A DNA stretch of 64,000 bases from ASV31 sp965229765 (GCA_965229765.1 CBDDJT010000002.1:682001-746000), one strand, 5' to 3'. Positions 17,435 through 28,454 are shown, counted from the first letter of the stretch. Made by a program: numbers and translations. The notes: generated by a model from the letters alone, not told the origin.

Positions 17435-18496
17435 TTGGACAGCGCGACACCGCAGATCGCGGCGCCCCCGCCGGGGGCGTCCGCCCAAAGGGGCCTCAGC
17501 CGCCGGGACAAGGCGGCCGTCGTCGTGCGCCTGTTGCTGGCCGAAGGGCTGGAGGTGCCGCTTGGCGGCCTGTCGGACCGCGCGCAAGCCGACCTTGCGG
17601 CGGCGATGGCGCGGCTGCGCTACGTGGATCGCGACACGCTGCACCACACCGTTTCCGAATTCGTGACCGAGCTTGAGGCCGTGGGCCTGGCCTTTCCGGA
17701 CGGGCTGCACGGGGCGCTCGACGCGCTGGGCGATACGCTCAGCGACCGGGCGGCGGCGCAGTTGCGGCGGCAGGCCGGGCTGTCGGCCTCGGGCGATCCA
17801 TGGGCGCGGATCGGTGCGATAGACGCCGCGCGTCTGGTGCCGATCCTGATGGCCGAAAGCGTCGAGGTGGCGGCGGTCATCCTGTCGAAGCTGAAGGTGG
17901 CGCGCGCGGCAGAGGCGCTGGGCCTTCTGCCCGGCGACAGGGCGCGGCGCGTGACCTACGCGGTGTCGCAGATCGGTGCGGTGTCGCCCGAGGTGGTGTC
18001 GCGTATCGGCGATTCGATCCTTGCCCAGCTGGAAGCCGAAGCGCCGGGCGCCTTTGCCAGCGCGCCGGTGCAGCGGGTTGGCGCGATCCTCAATTCCTCG
18101 CCCGCCGCCACGCGCGAGGCGATGCTGGACGCGCTGGGGCAGGAGGACGCGGATTTCGCCGAGGACGTGCGGCGCGCGATCTTCACCTTCGCCAACATCG
18201 CCCAGCGAATCGATCCGCGCGACGTGCCCAAGATCACCCGCGACGTGCCCGGCCCCGAGCTTGTGCGCGCGCTGGCGGCGGCGCTGGCCAAGGGGCCCGA
18301 GGCGGCCGAGGCGGTCTCGGCCGAGTTCATCCTGTCCAACATGTCGCAACGCATGGCGGCGCAGTTGCGCGAAGACATCGAGGCGGCCGGACGCCCGCGC
18401 CCCGCCGAGGCCGAGACCGCGATGGCGGGCGTTGTCGCCGCCATCCGCGCGCTGGAGGAATCGGGCGCCATCCTGCTGGTGGCCGGGGACGACTGA
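17435..18496 (+). CDS. fliG: Flagellar motor switch protein FliG, isolated gene
   Basis: The 353-residue product has the three-part FliG layout. An N-terminal domain contains RDKAAVVVRLLLAEG. A middle domain contains PILMAESVEVAAVILSKL, where the usual EHPQ motif is degenerate, and a C-terminal torque domain contains FTFANIAQRIDPRDVPKI and ILSNMSQRMAAQLREDIE. FliG sits on the FliF ring and couples to the stator. The start appears to be TTG at 17435 with GAGGGA eight bases upstream. No other flagellar gene is nearby, so this could be a second or divergent copy. Confidence 0.85.
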   Translation: MDSATPQIAAPPPGASAQRGLSRRDKAAVVVRLLLAEGLEVPLGGLSDRAQADLAAAMARLRYVDRDTLHHTVSEFVTELEAVGLAFPDGLHGALDALGDTLSDRAAAQLRRQAGLSASGDPWARIGAIDAARLVPILMAESVEVAAVILSKLKVARAAEALGLLPGDRARRVTYAVSQIGAVSPEVVSRIGDSILAQLEAEAPGAFASAPVQRVGAILNSSPAATREAMLDALGQEDADFAEDVRRAIFTFANIAQRIDPRDVPKITRDVPGPELVRALAAALAKGPEAAEAVSAEFILSNMSQRMAAQLREDIEAAGRPRPAEAETAMAGVVAAIRALEESGAILLVAGDD

Positions 18497-18536
18497 TCCC
18501 ATGGACAGCCCCGCGCGCGCGCCCTAACCTGCGCCC

Positions 18537-18887
18537 ATGACCGATGGACGCAGATGGCACGACATGGGCGGGCAGGACGCTGGCCCCGTTCCCCCGGGCG
18601 AACACGACTTTGCCCTGTGGGAAAAGCGCGTGGACGCTTTGGTGATGGTGGCGCAGGCGCACGGACTGATGACCGTGGACGGGTTGCGGCGCGTGCTGGA
18701 GGACATGGGCGAGCAGGCGTTCGAGACCATGAGCTATTATGAACGCTGGGTGGCCTCGCTGAACGAGAACCTGATCGAGGCTGGCACCTATTCGATAGAG
18801 GAACTGGGCCGCAAGATGGCCGAGGTGCAGGAGCGCGGCGATACCTATGGCGCAGCCGCCAGCAGCGAGGCGGGCACCGGTGGCTGA
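18537..18887 (+). CDS. Nitrile hydratase beta subunit, N-terminal half (or thiocyanate hydrolase beta-like)
   Basis: The 116-residue product matches the helical N-terminal half of nitrile hydratase beta: FALWEKRVDALV, then AFETMSYYERWVASLNENLIEAGTYSIEELG. In thiocyanate hydrolase the same half is a separate beta subunit. The gene overlaps the next by 41 bases in another frame. The three genes (N-half, C-half, alpha) have the order of scnB-scnA-scnC. Some nitrile hydratases use a free protein like this as a metallochaperone, so an accessory role is an alternative. Confidence 0.8.
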   Translation: MTDGRRWHDMGGQDAGPVPPGEHDFALWEKRVDALVMVAQAHGLMTVDGLRRVLEDMGEQAFETMSYYERWVASLNENLIEAGTYSIEELGRKMAEVQERGDTYGAAASSEAGTGG

Positions 18888-19176
18888 GCCGGGCCAGCGG
18901 GTTCGCGTCGCGCGGATGATGCCGCCGGGCCATGTGCGGGCGCCCGCCTACCTGCGCGGCAAGACAGGCGTGATCGAGCGGCGGCTGGGCCGCTTTGCCA
19001 ATCCCGAAAAGCTGGCCTATGGCCTGCCCGCGGAACCGAGGGACCTGTTTCGCGTGCGCTTTACCATGTCAGAAGTCTGGGGCGCGGACGCCGGCCACCC
19101 CGGCGACACGATCGACGCCGAGATCTATGACCACTGGCTGGAACCAGTCACAGAAGGGGCCGGCGATGCCGCATGA
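18847..19176 (+). CDS. Nitrile hydratase beta subunit, C-terminal SH3-like half
   Basis: The 109-residue product is the SH3-like barrel of nitrile hydratase beta: GQRVRVARMMPPGHVRAPAYLRGKTGVIE at residues 16-44 in parts, the DLFRVRFTMSEVWG segment and the terminal IYDHWLEPV. The arginine of YLRGKTG corresponds to the conserved beta arginine near the active site. It could equally be the alpha subunit of a thiocyanate hydrolase-like enzyme. It overlaps the alpha gene by 11 bases, indicating translational coupling. Confidence 0.82.
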   Translation: MAQPPAARRAPVAEPGQRVRVARMMPPGHVRAPAYLRGKTGVIERRLGRFANPEKLAYGLPAEPRDLFRVRFTMSEVWGADAGHPGDTIDAEIYDHWLEPVTEGAGDAA

Positions 19177-19816
19177 CCATCATGACCACGGGCATGACCA
19201 CCTGTCGCCGTCGGGCCACCCGTTCCGGGCCGACAACGACACGCCGCTGACCTACTGGCAGACGATGGAGATCGCCCTGCGCGAGCTTCTGATCGAGAAG
19301 GGCGTGACCACGGCCGCCGAAGTACAGGCCCAGATAGATGCGATGGACGCCCGCAGCCCCGCCAATGGCGCGGCGGTGGTGGCACGTGCCTGGAGCGACC
19401 CCGATTTCCGGGCCCGCCTTCTGGCAGATGCCAGCCCCGCCGTGCGCGAGATGGGCTTTGACATCGGGCCGCTGAAGCTGGTTGCCGTCGAAAACACCGA
19501 GCGTGTTCACAACGTCATCGTCTGCACGCTGTGCTCTTGCTACCCGCGCAACCTGCTGGGGCTGCCGCCCGACTGGTACAAGACGCGCGAATACCGCTCT
19601 CGCACCGTGAAGGAGCCGCGCAAGGTGCTGGCCGAATTCGGGGTGGACCTGCCGGACAGCGTGACGGTCCGGGTGCATGATTCGACCGCCGACATGCGCT
19701 ATATCGTGATCCCCGCGCGTCCCGAAGCCACCGAGGGGATGGACGAGGCCGCGCTTGCCGCGCTGGTCACCCGCGACAGCATGATCGGCACCGGCCTGCC
19801 CCGCCGCCCCGAATGA
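19166..19816 (+). CDS. Cobalt-type nitrile hydratase alpha / thiocyanate hydrolase gamma-like subunit
   Basis: The 216-residue product carries the metal claw CTLCSC (Cys120, Cys123, Cys125), the threonine form typical of cobalt enzymes. The motif continues YPR: nitrile hydratases mostly have Trp here, thiocyanate hydrolase gamma has Arg. The first 18 residues are His-rich (HDHHDHGHDH), as in metal-handling proteins. WYKTREYRSRTVKEPRKVL and VTRDSMIGTGLP are family signatures. Substrate cannot be decided: nitriles to amides, or thiocyanate to carbonyl sulfide and ammonia. Confidence 0.9.
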   Translation: MPHDHHDHGHDHLSPSGHPFRADNDTPLTYWQTMEIALRELLIEKGVTTAAEVQAQIDAMDARSPANGAAVVARAWSDPDFRARLLADASPAVREMGFDIGPLKLVAVENTERVHNVIVCTLCSCYPRNLLGLPPDWYKTREYRSRTVKEPRKVLAEFGVDLPDSVTVRVHDSTADMRYIVIPARPEATEGMDEAALAALVTRDSMIGTGLPRRPE

Positions 19817-20694
19817 CGCGGTTTTCCGCGCTCGGGGCCAATGCCCGGGGCATCCTGTTCATGATGGCGGCGATATTCCTGTTCACGGTGATGGACGCCA
19901 CGGCCAAGGCGCTTAGCCAACGGGTGGACGTGGTGATGACGTTGTGGGCCCGCTATACCGGGCAAACGCTGGTGGTGTTCCTTCTGGTGCTGCCGCGCCT
20001 GCGCACGGTACTGCGCACCAATTACCCGTGGCTTCAGGCGCTGCGGTCGATCTTCCTTCTGCTGGCGACCACGTTCTTCTTTTTCGGGATCAGTTTCATC
20101 GGGCTGGCCGAGGCGACGGCGATCATCGACCTGCACCCTGTGCTTCTGACGCTGGGGGCGGCGGTGATCCTGAAGGAACCCTTTGGCCTGCGGCGGGGGC
20201 TGGCGATCGCAGCCGCGCTATTGGGCGCGCTTGTCATCATCCGGCCCGGCACGGCGGTCTTTTCCCCCTATGCCATCCTGCCGCTGATGGCCGCGATCAT
20301 GTTCGCGGCCTACGCGCTGACCACGCGTTTCGTGGGCCGGGACGAGGATGCGTGGACCTCGCTGCTTTACACGGCGGCGGTTGGCACGGTGATCCTGAGC
20401 GTCGTCGTGCCGTTCTTCTGGGTGACGCCGGACGCCACGGCGTTGGGCATGATGGTGGTCATCGGGGTGATCGGCGCGGTGGGACAGCTTATGCTGATCC
20501 GGGCGCTGATGACGGCAGAGGCGGGCGTGGTTGCACCCTTTGCCTATGTCGGGCTGATCTTCGCCACGCTCTGGGGCTTCCTGTTCTTTGGCGAGATCCC
20601 GGACGCGGCCACGTTTGTCGGTGCGGGCATCATCGTGGCCGCAGGGATCTATGTCTGGTACCGCGAGACCCGCCTGACGCGCGGCGCGTCCTAG
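19813..20694 (+). CDS. EamA/DMT family permease
   Basis: The 293-residue product has ten predicted membrane helices in two five-helix EamA repeats, the normal size for drug/metabolite transporters. The opening segment ARGILFMMAAIFLFTVMDATAK and the glycine-rich final helices are typical. Substrates of this family include amino acids, purines and other metabolites; none can be assigned. Its ATG overlaps the stop of the nitrile hydratase-like alpha gene (ATGA), so it is probably the fourth gene of that operon and might move a substrate or product of the enzyme. Confidence 0.9.
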   Translation: MTRFSALGANARGILFMMAAIFLFTVMDATAKALSQRVDVVMTLWARYTGQTLVVFLLVLPRLRTVLRTNYPWLQALRSIFLLLATTFFFFGISFIGLAEATAIIDLHPVLLTLGAAVILKEPFGLRRGLAIAAALLGALVIIRPGTAVFSPYAILPLMAAIMFAAYALTTRFVGRDEDAWTSLLYTAAVGTVILSVVVPFFWVTPDATALGMMVVIGVIGAVGQLMLIRALMTAEAGVVAPFAYVGLIFATLWGFLFFGEIPDAATFVGAGIIVAAGIYVWYRETRLTRGAS

Positions 20695-21389
20695 CGGATT
20701 TGCGCGGCGCCAAGGATCGGGCCGTTCCGGGGTGCCTGCACCAGCGCGACCACGGGTTCCGGGCCCGGCGCCGGGGCTGTCATTTCCAGCGGCGCGGCGC
20801 CGTTCCAGCGGCCCAGCACGTGCCATTCGGTCACAATATTGGCGTAGCTGATCGTCTTGCCCGCGTTTTCGCCGCGCAGGATCTCGACCGTTTCGGTGGG
20901 CAGGTAGCGCGCGATCTGCACCACCATGCCGCCGGGGACGTCGGTGACGGCCTCGGCCCGGATCACGACGTTGTCGCCGGCGCGGATCATCTCGATGCGC
21001 ACCGGAACCGGCTGGTCGGAATGCGCCGCGATCAGTTCGGCCAGACGCATGGGCTTGTTGCCGACCACGTGGTCGGTGCCCGCGACGATCATCTGCGGGG
21101 TAAAGATGGTGCGGTGACCGGCGGCGCGGGCATAGGCCTTTTGCCGTTCGGTGAAGGCAGGAGAGGCGAACTTGTCCTTCCAGCCGATGTAGTCCCAGTA
21201 ATCCACGTGCAGCGCCAGCGCGATCACGTCGCTGCGGGTGGCCAGTTCGCGCAGGAGCGCGTCGGCAGGCGGACAGGACGAACAGCCCTGCGACGTGAAG
21301 AGTTCCACCACGACCGGGTGATCGTCGGCCGCCACCGGCGCCGCCATTCCCAATAGGCCGATCGTGAGTCCGGCAATCCAGCCGCGCAT
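20691..21389 (-). CDS. DUF1223 domain protein, secreted thioredoxin-like
   Basis: The 232-residue product has a signal peptide (about 1-21, ending PVAAD) and the DUF1223 signature VVELFTSQGCSSCPPADALL, with a CSSC pair in a thioredoxin-like position. HVDYWDYIGWKDKFASP and YTPQM-like FTPQMIV follow. The family is periplasmic and of unknown function, probably redox-related. Its stop overlaps that of the convergent EamA gene through a shared CTAG. It is divergent from acnA. Confidence 0.88.
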   Translation of the reverse strand: MRGWIAGLTIGLLGMAAPVAADDHPVVVELFTSQGCSSCPPADALLRELATRSDVIALALHVDYWDYIGWKDKFASPAFTERQKAYARAAGHRTIFTPQMIVAGTDHVVGNKPMRLAELIAAHSDQPVPVRIEMIRAGDNVVIRAEAVTDVPGGMVVQIARYLPTETVEILRGENAGKTISYANIVTEWHVLGRWNGAAPLEMTAPAPGPEPVVALVQAPRNGPILGAAQIR

Positions 21390-21597
21390 GGCAATCCCCG
21401 CTCTTGCGTGTCCCGCTTACCTAGAGGACCCCAGCCTGACCTGCCAATCAAGGTTTAGCGAGAACATGGCAACAGCCCGTGAGCGAATTTTCTGTGCACG
21501 ACGGTATACAAAAATCGTCGCACCCTCTTGATCGGGCCACGTGGCAGGCGATACAGCAGGCACAGCACAATCCCACTGCATTCAGGGAGACCCACGC

Positions 21598-24288
<2,691 letters not shown>

Positions 24289-24292
24289 TCCG

Positions 24293-25003
24293 GTGCCGCG
24301 GGTCGTCCTGATTACAGGGGCGGCCCGCGGAATCGGCCGGGCCATTGCCGAGGACATGGCGCGCGACCACGCGGTCGCGGTGTCCTATCTCTTTGCACGG
24401 GACGAAGCCGAAGGCTTCGCAGGGGCAGGCCCCGACCGGCTGGCGGTGCAGTGCGACCTGCGACGTGACGGCGCCGCCGACGCGCTGATCGCGGCCGTCG
24501 TCGAGCGCTTCGGCAAGATCGATCTGCTGGTGAACAACGCGGGACCCGGTGCCGCAACCCCGGTCGACACGCTGGACAGCGCGGTTCTGGCCGAGCTGGC
24601 GCTGGTCAACCAGATCGCGCCGATGCTCCTGATCCGCGCCGTCTTGCCCTTCATGCCGCGGGGCGGCGCCATCCTGAACATCTCTTCGGTCAATGCGGCC
24701 TACCCCCCCGCCCGCGTCGCGGGGTTCGCCGCCAGCAAGGCCGCGCTGGAGGCGGCGACCATCGCCCTTGCCAAGGAACTTGGCCCGCGCGGCATTCGCG
24801 TGAACGCGCTGGCGCCCGGCGCGGTGGACCTGCCCCACAAACCGCGCCCCAAGGACGTGCGCGACCGACTGAGTGCGGAAACGCCGCTGGGCCGGACCGC
24901 CCTGCCAGAGGACATCACGGGGCCGGCGCGATTCCTTCTGTCGGATGCGTCGGCCTTTGTGACCGGAGAGGTCCTGCGCGTGGCAGGTGGATACGGCCGG
25001 TAG
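24293..25003 (+). CDS. SDR family oxidoreductase with Tyr-to-Phe at the catalytic site
   Basis: The 236-residue product is a classical short-chain dehydrogenase. It has the cofactor motif TGAARGIG (8-15), NNAG (81-84), a catalytic Ser near 132, and Lys149 in the last position of YxxxK. The catalytic Tyr is replaced by Phe145 (VAGFAASKAAL), so standard dehydrogenase chemistry is doubtful. The start is a GTG four bases after the acnA stop, indicating coupling with acnA. No substrate can be assigned. Confidence 0.88.
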   Translation: MPRVVLITGAARGIGRAIAEDMARDHAVAVSYLFARDEAEGFAGAGPDRLAVQCDLRRDGAADALIAAVVERFGKIDLLVNNAGPGAATPVDTLDSAVLAELALVNQIAPMLLIRAVLPFMPRGGAILNISSVNAAYPPARVAGFAASKAALEAATIALAKELGPRGIRVNALAPGAVDLPHKPRPKDVRDRLSAETPLGRTALPEDITGPARFLLSDASAFVTGEVLRVAGGYGR

Positions 25004-25188
25004 CGGCGTACCCCGCCACAATCATGGCGATCCTGCCACATTTGGCTTGCCGTACAGGGGACGAAGCGGCTGCCGCGGGGAGGACCGTTGCCCGGTTCGC
25101 GACGCTGCCGGCCGAATCGCGCGAAATCCTCGAAAGGGCGCCCTGATTCCGCTAGGGTCTTCTTGCGTAACAGGAAAGCGACACGTCC

Positions 25189-25302
25189 ATGACTGCAGCC
25201 CTTCGTATCATCACCCGCCGCGGCCAGATCACCATGCCGGTGGTGGAGATCGGATTCTTCATGATGATCGTGCTCATGACCGGGGACGGCGGCCTATTCT
25301 GA
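25189..25302 (+). CDS. Possible 37-residue membrane peptide
   Basis: A short frame begins at ATG 25189 with AGGAAAG eleven bases upstream and ends at TGA 25300-25302. It encodes a basic N terminus (TAALRIITRRGQ) followed by a hydrophobic stretch (MPVVEIGFFMMIVLM) that could cross the membrane once. Its end overlaps the 3' end of the convergent ccmG by nine bases. No homologue is known to me; existence rests on the ribosome binding site and the coherent basic-hydrophobic layout. Confidence 0.4.
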   Translation: MTAALRIITRRGQITMPVVEIGFFMMIVLMTGDGGLF

Positions 25303-25830
25303 GGCTGCCTCTATCGCGGGACGGATGCGCTTTTCCAGGATGTCCCGCGTGATCGGTCCCGCAAAGCGCAACACCACCGTTCCATTCCCGTCCAGCACGT
25401 AGGTTTCAGGCACTCCGTACAGGCCCCAGTCAAGCGCCGTCCGCCCGGTCGCGTCGGCACCAAGCCCCGTGTAGGGGTCTCCCAGTTCGGCAAGGAAGGC
25501 CAGCGCCTTGGCGGCGTCGTCCTTGTAGTTGATGCCATAGATCGTGACGCCCTCGTCGGCGAGGATCTGAAGGTTGGGATGCTCGACCCGGCAGGGCGCG
25601 CACCAGCTGGCCCAGTAGTTCACCAGCTTGACGCCCGGTTCGCGCAAGGTCTCGTCAGAGAAAAGCGGCGCATCGCCCAGTTGCGTCAGGGCCACCGGCG
25701 GCGCGGCGGCGCCTTCGCGCGCCGAGGGCAGCGCATCCGGGTCGTCGCGGAACATGCCCACGTAGAACAGGGCTGCGAGACCCGCGAAAATCAGCGGCGG
25801 CAGAGCGACAAGAGGCGACAGCCTAGCCAT
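25294..25830 (-). CDS. ccmG: Cytochrome c biogenesis thiol:disulfide interchange protein CcmG/DsbE
   Basis: The 178-residue product has an N-terminal membrane anchor (about 5-25) and a periplasmic thioredoxin domain with active site WCAPC (Cys77, Cys80). GVPETYVLDGNG carries the cis-Pro loop. It keeps apocytochrome c cysteines reduced for haem attachment. Its ATG overlaps the end of ccmD, and it is the last gene of the run ccmA-ccmB-ccmC-ccmD-ccmG. Confidence 0.96.
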   Translation of the reverse strand: MARLSPLVALPPLIFAGLAALFYVGMFRDDPDALPSAREGAAAPPVALTQLGDAPLFSDETLREPGVKLVNYWASWCAPCRVEHPNLQILADEGVTIYGINYKDDAAKALAFLAELGDPYTGLGADATGRTALDWGLYGVPETYVLDGNGTVVLRFAGPITRDILEKRIRPAIEAASE

Positions 25831-25975
25831 TGCGGCGCCGCGCCTCTGCCTGATCGAGACGATCGCGCACGCGGCGCGCCCGCAGCACCGTCTGGACCAC
25901 GATGGCCACGATCAGCCCAAGGCTGACGCCATAGGCCGAAAGCACCCAGACCGCGTATTTCCCAAGCTCCGGCAT
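25823..25975 (-). CDS. ccmD: Haem exporter protein CcmD
   Basis: This 50-residue frame begins at the ATG ending at 25975 and encodes MPELGKYAVWVLSAYGVSL, a single membrane helix and a basic tail (RARRVRDRLDQAEARRR). That is the standard CcmD layout. CcmD is needed to release holo-CcmE from the CcmABC complex. It lies between ccmC and ccmG, with overlap into ccmG. It is short and easily missed. Confidence 0.93.
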   Translation of the reverse strand: MPELGKYAVWVLSAYGVSLGLIVAIVVQTVLRARRVRDRLDQAEARRRNG

Positions 25976-25982
25976 AACCGCC

Positions 25983-26720
25983 CTACCCCATCCGTTCGCG
26001 CATCTGGAGCGCGTGCAAGCGGCGGGCGCGGATCTCTGTCCGGGTGCGCATCAGCACCAGCGCCAGGAACAGCAGGATGAAGCCAGCGATCGCGACCAGC
26101 AGCGGATACCAGAAGATGTCAGAGATGTTCTCTTCCTTGTCCATCGACAGGGTCGCGCCCTGGTGAAGACCCTGGTTCCAGAAGTTCACGGCATAGCGGC
26201 TGAGCAGCGCGAACACCGATCCGACGATACACAGCACGCTGGTCAGGTCGGCGGCGGTGTCGGGGTTCTCGACCGCTTCCCACAGCGCGACATAGCCGAG
26301 GTAGAAGAGAAACAGGATCAGGAAGGACGTGAGCCGCGGGTCCCAGACCCACCATGTGCCCCACATGGGCTGGCCCCAGACCGCCCCGGTGAAAAGCGCG
26401 ATCAGCGTAAAGGTGATGCCCACGGGCGCCGCCGCACGGGCCGCCAGCGCGCTGACATGGTGACGGCGCACAAGCCAGATCAGCGAGGCGACCAGCATCA
26501 TCAGCCAGGCATTGATGGCCATGAGCGCGGAGGGCACGTGCAGGTAGATGATCTTGACCGTCGAGCCCTGCCGGAAATCGTCGGGGGTGAAGAAAAAGCC
26601 CCAGACCAGCCCCGCCACAAGGCAGATCGCGGCAAGCACCGATATCCACGGCAGCACCACGTCGGTGGTGGCCATGAACTTCTTCGGATTGGCGTATTCC
26701 CAAAGCGACATGTGTTCCAT
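25983..26720 (-). CDS. ccmC: Haem exporter protein CcmC
   Basis: The 245-residue product has six membrane helices and the tryptophan-rich periplasmic motif WGTWWVWDPRLTS, which binds haem. Conserved histidines flank it, one in YLHVPSA and one near HQGATLSM. CcmC loads haem onto CcmE. An internal ATG three codons later (26711) is a possible alternative start. ccmD follows after seven bases. Confidence 0.96.
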   Translation of the reverse strand: MEHMSLWEYANPKKFMATTDVVLPWISVLAAICLVAGLVWGFFFTPDDFRQGSTVKIIYLHVPSALMAINAWLMMLVASLIWLVRRHHVSALAARAAAPVGITFTLIALFTGAVWGQPMWGTWWVWDPRLTSFLILFLFYLGYVALWEAVENPDTAADLTSVLCIVGSVFALLSRYAVNFWNQGLHQGATLSMDKEENISDIFWYPLLVAIAGFILLFLALVLMRTRTEIRARRLHALQMRERMG

Positions 26721-26785
26721 TTACGCGCGCAGGGGTGGGGCAACAAGGGCGGATCGGCCGGTTGGGCTGCGTCAGGATGCGCCGA

Positions 26786-27442
26786 TCACCGGAGATTGAT
26801 CCGAAGCGCGGCGGCGGCGGCGAACGGCAGCATCGCCAGCGTGCCCAGAGTGATCGCCGCCATCAGGATCAGGGGCGTCGCGGCCGCCTGCCCCGTCGCG
26901 CCGCGGCTGACCGTCTCGGCCCCGAAGATCAGCGTGGGCACGTAGAGCGGCAGGACCAGCAGCGACAGCAGCAGGCCGCCGCGCTTCAGCCCGACGGTCA
27001 GCGCCGCGCCAAAGGCGCCGATCATCGACAGCGCAGGCGTGCCCAGTGCCAGGGACAGCACCAGCCAGCCGTAGCCCGCCGGTGCAAGGTTCAGGAGCAG
27101 CCCAAGCACCGGCGCGGCCAGCGTCAGCGGAAGGCCGGTGGTTACCCAATGGGCCAGGGCCTTCATCATCACGACGCCTTCCAGCGGCACGGGCGCGGTG
27201 GCCAGAAGATCGAGCGTGCCATCCTCGAAATCCAGCTGGAAGATCCGGTCGAGCGACAGCAGGCAGGCCAGAAGCGCCCCCACCCAGAGGATGCCGGGCG
27301 CAATGCGGCCAAGCTGCGCCGTGTCGGCACCGACGCCAAAGGGCACCAGCACGGTCACGATCAGAAAGAAGGCCAGTCCAAGGCCGAAACCGCCGCCGGC
27401 GCGAACCGCGAGGGTCAGGTCGCGGGAAAAGAGCCGGATCAC
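26786..27442 (-). CDS. ccmB: Haem exporter protein CcmB
   Basis: The 218-residue product has six hydrophobic segments and the CcmB signature FEDGTLDLLATAPVPLE. It is the membrane partner of the CcmA ATPase in the System I cytochrome c maturation complex. Its start overlaps the ccmA stop (ATGA), so the two are coupled. About 65 bases separate it from ccmC. Confidence 0.95.
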   Translation of the reverse strand: MIRLFSRDLTLAVRAGGGFGLGLAFFLIVTVLVPFGVGADTAQLGRIAPGILWVGALLACLLSLDRIFQLDFEDGTLDLLATAPVPLEGVVMMKALAHWVTTGLPLTLAAPVLGLLLNLAPAGYGWLVLSLALGTPALSMIGAFGAALTVGLKRGGLLLSLLVLPLYVPTLIFGAETVSRGATGQAAATPLILMAAITLGTLAMLPFAAAAALRINLR

Positions 27443-28050
27443 AGGAATACCTCGTCCAGCGGATCGGCCGGGGCGACGGCGCGGTGCGCCGAGACATCGA
27501 GCACGCGCGCCTCAAGCCCAAGGTCGATATGGGTTGCGATAAGCGCCGCGCCCCCGGCGGCCACATGCGCACGGACGGCGTCGGCGAAAAGGCCCACGCT
27601 GGCCACGTCCAGCGACACGGTGGGTTCGTCCAGCGCCCAGACGGGCCGTCCGGTGACAAGCAGGCGGGCAAGGCCAAGCCGGCGCTTCTGCCCGGCCGAC
27701 AGGTTCTGCGCCTGCCGGTCCTGCAACTGGATCAGGTCAAACGCCGCGAGCGCGGTGTCTATCCCGCCGGTGCCGTAGACGCCCGCCCAGAAGCGCAGGT
27801 TCTCGGCCACGCTGAGCGTGGCCTTCAGCCCGTCGGCGTGGGCGCCATAGGCGACGGCGCTTTCATCGGCCTCGATCCGGCCCGCGATCGGCGGTTGCAG
27901 CCCGGCAATGGTGCGCAGAAGCGTCGTCTTGCCCGATCCGTTCGGCCCGCGCAGCACCAGCACCTCGCCCGGCGACAGGTCGAACGACAGGCGCTCCAGC
28001 ACGGGAACGCCGCCTCGGGCACAAGACAGTTCGTGGGCGCGCAACAGCAT
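27439..28050 (-). CDS. ccmA: Haem ABC exporter ATP-binding protein CcmA
   Basis: The 203-residue ATPase has Walker A GPNGSGKT (35-42), the signature LSAGQKRRLGLARLL and Walker B VWALDEPTVSLD. It powers release of haem-loaded CcmE rather than haem export itself. It is the first ccm gene of the run. ccmE, ccmF and ccmH are not in the window, so they must lie elsewhere. Confidence 0.96.
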   Translation of the reverse strand: MLLRAHELSCARGGVPVLERLSFDLSPGEVLVLRGPNGSGKTTLLRTIAGLQPPIAGRIEADESAVAYGAHADGLKATLSVAENLRFWAGVYGTGGIDTALAAFDLIQLQDRQAQNLSAGQKRRLGLARLLVTGRPVWALDEPTVSLDVASVGLFADAVRAHVAAGGAALIATHIDLGLEARVLDVSAHRAVAPADPLDEVFL

Positions 28051-28091
28051 GGCTTTCCCCTAGAGCATGTCGCCGGGGGCGAAAAGCGCGA

Positions 28092-28454
28092 TCAGTCCTC
28101 GATGACCGGCAGAAGTGCAAGCGCGACGCGGCGGCCCTCGGACAGAAGCACGTTGTAGGTGCGGCAGGCCGCGGGCGAGGCCATCGCCTCTACCCCGATG
28201 CCGGCGTCTTCCAGAACGGTGCGGAAGGGGGCGGGCACATGGGCGATGTCGCGCCCCGTGCCGACGAAAAGAACGTCGATGCCTTCTGCCACGGCCAGAA
28301 GCGTGGCGGTATCGTCGTAGCCGCCCCAGCCCGCGGTGCCGGTGGGAAGGACGGCGACGGCCCCGTGATGCACGGTGCCGCCGATGCGGAAGAAACCCGG
28401 CCCGTAGCCGTCCACCGGCAGGGCGTCGGTAAAGGTCACCTCGTTCAGGCGCAT
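28092..28454 (-). CDS. Mth938-like domain protein
   Basis: The 120-residue product belongs to the Mth938/DUF498 family, related to the mitochondrial complex I assembly factor NDUFAF3. Visible segments are FTDALPVDGYGPGFFRIGG, LLAVAEGIDVLFVGTG and MASPAACRTYNVLLSEGRRVA. In alphaproteobacteria it often lies next to secF, which fits here with one TauE gene between. The molecular role is unknown; it is probably cytoplasmic. Confidence 0.88.
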   Translation of the reverse strand: MRLNEVTFTDALPVDGYGPGFFRIGGTVHHGAVAVLPTGTAGWGGYDDTATLLAVAEGIDVLFVGTGRDIAHVPAPFRTVLEDAGIGVEAMASPAACRTYNVLLSEGRRVALALLPVIED

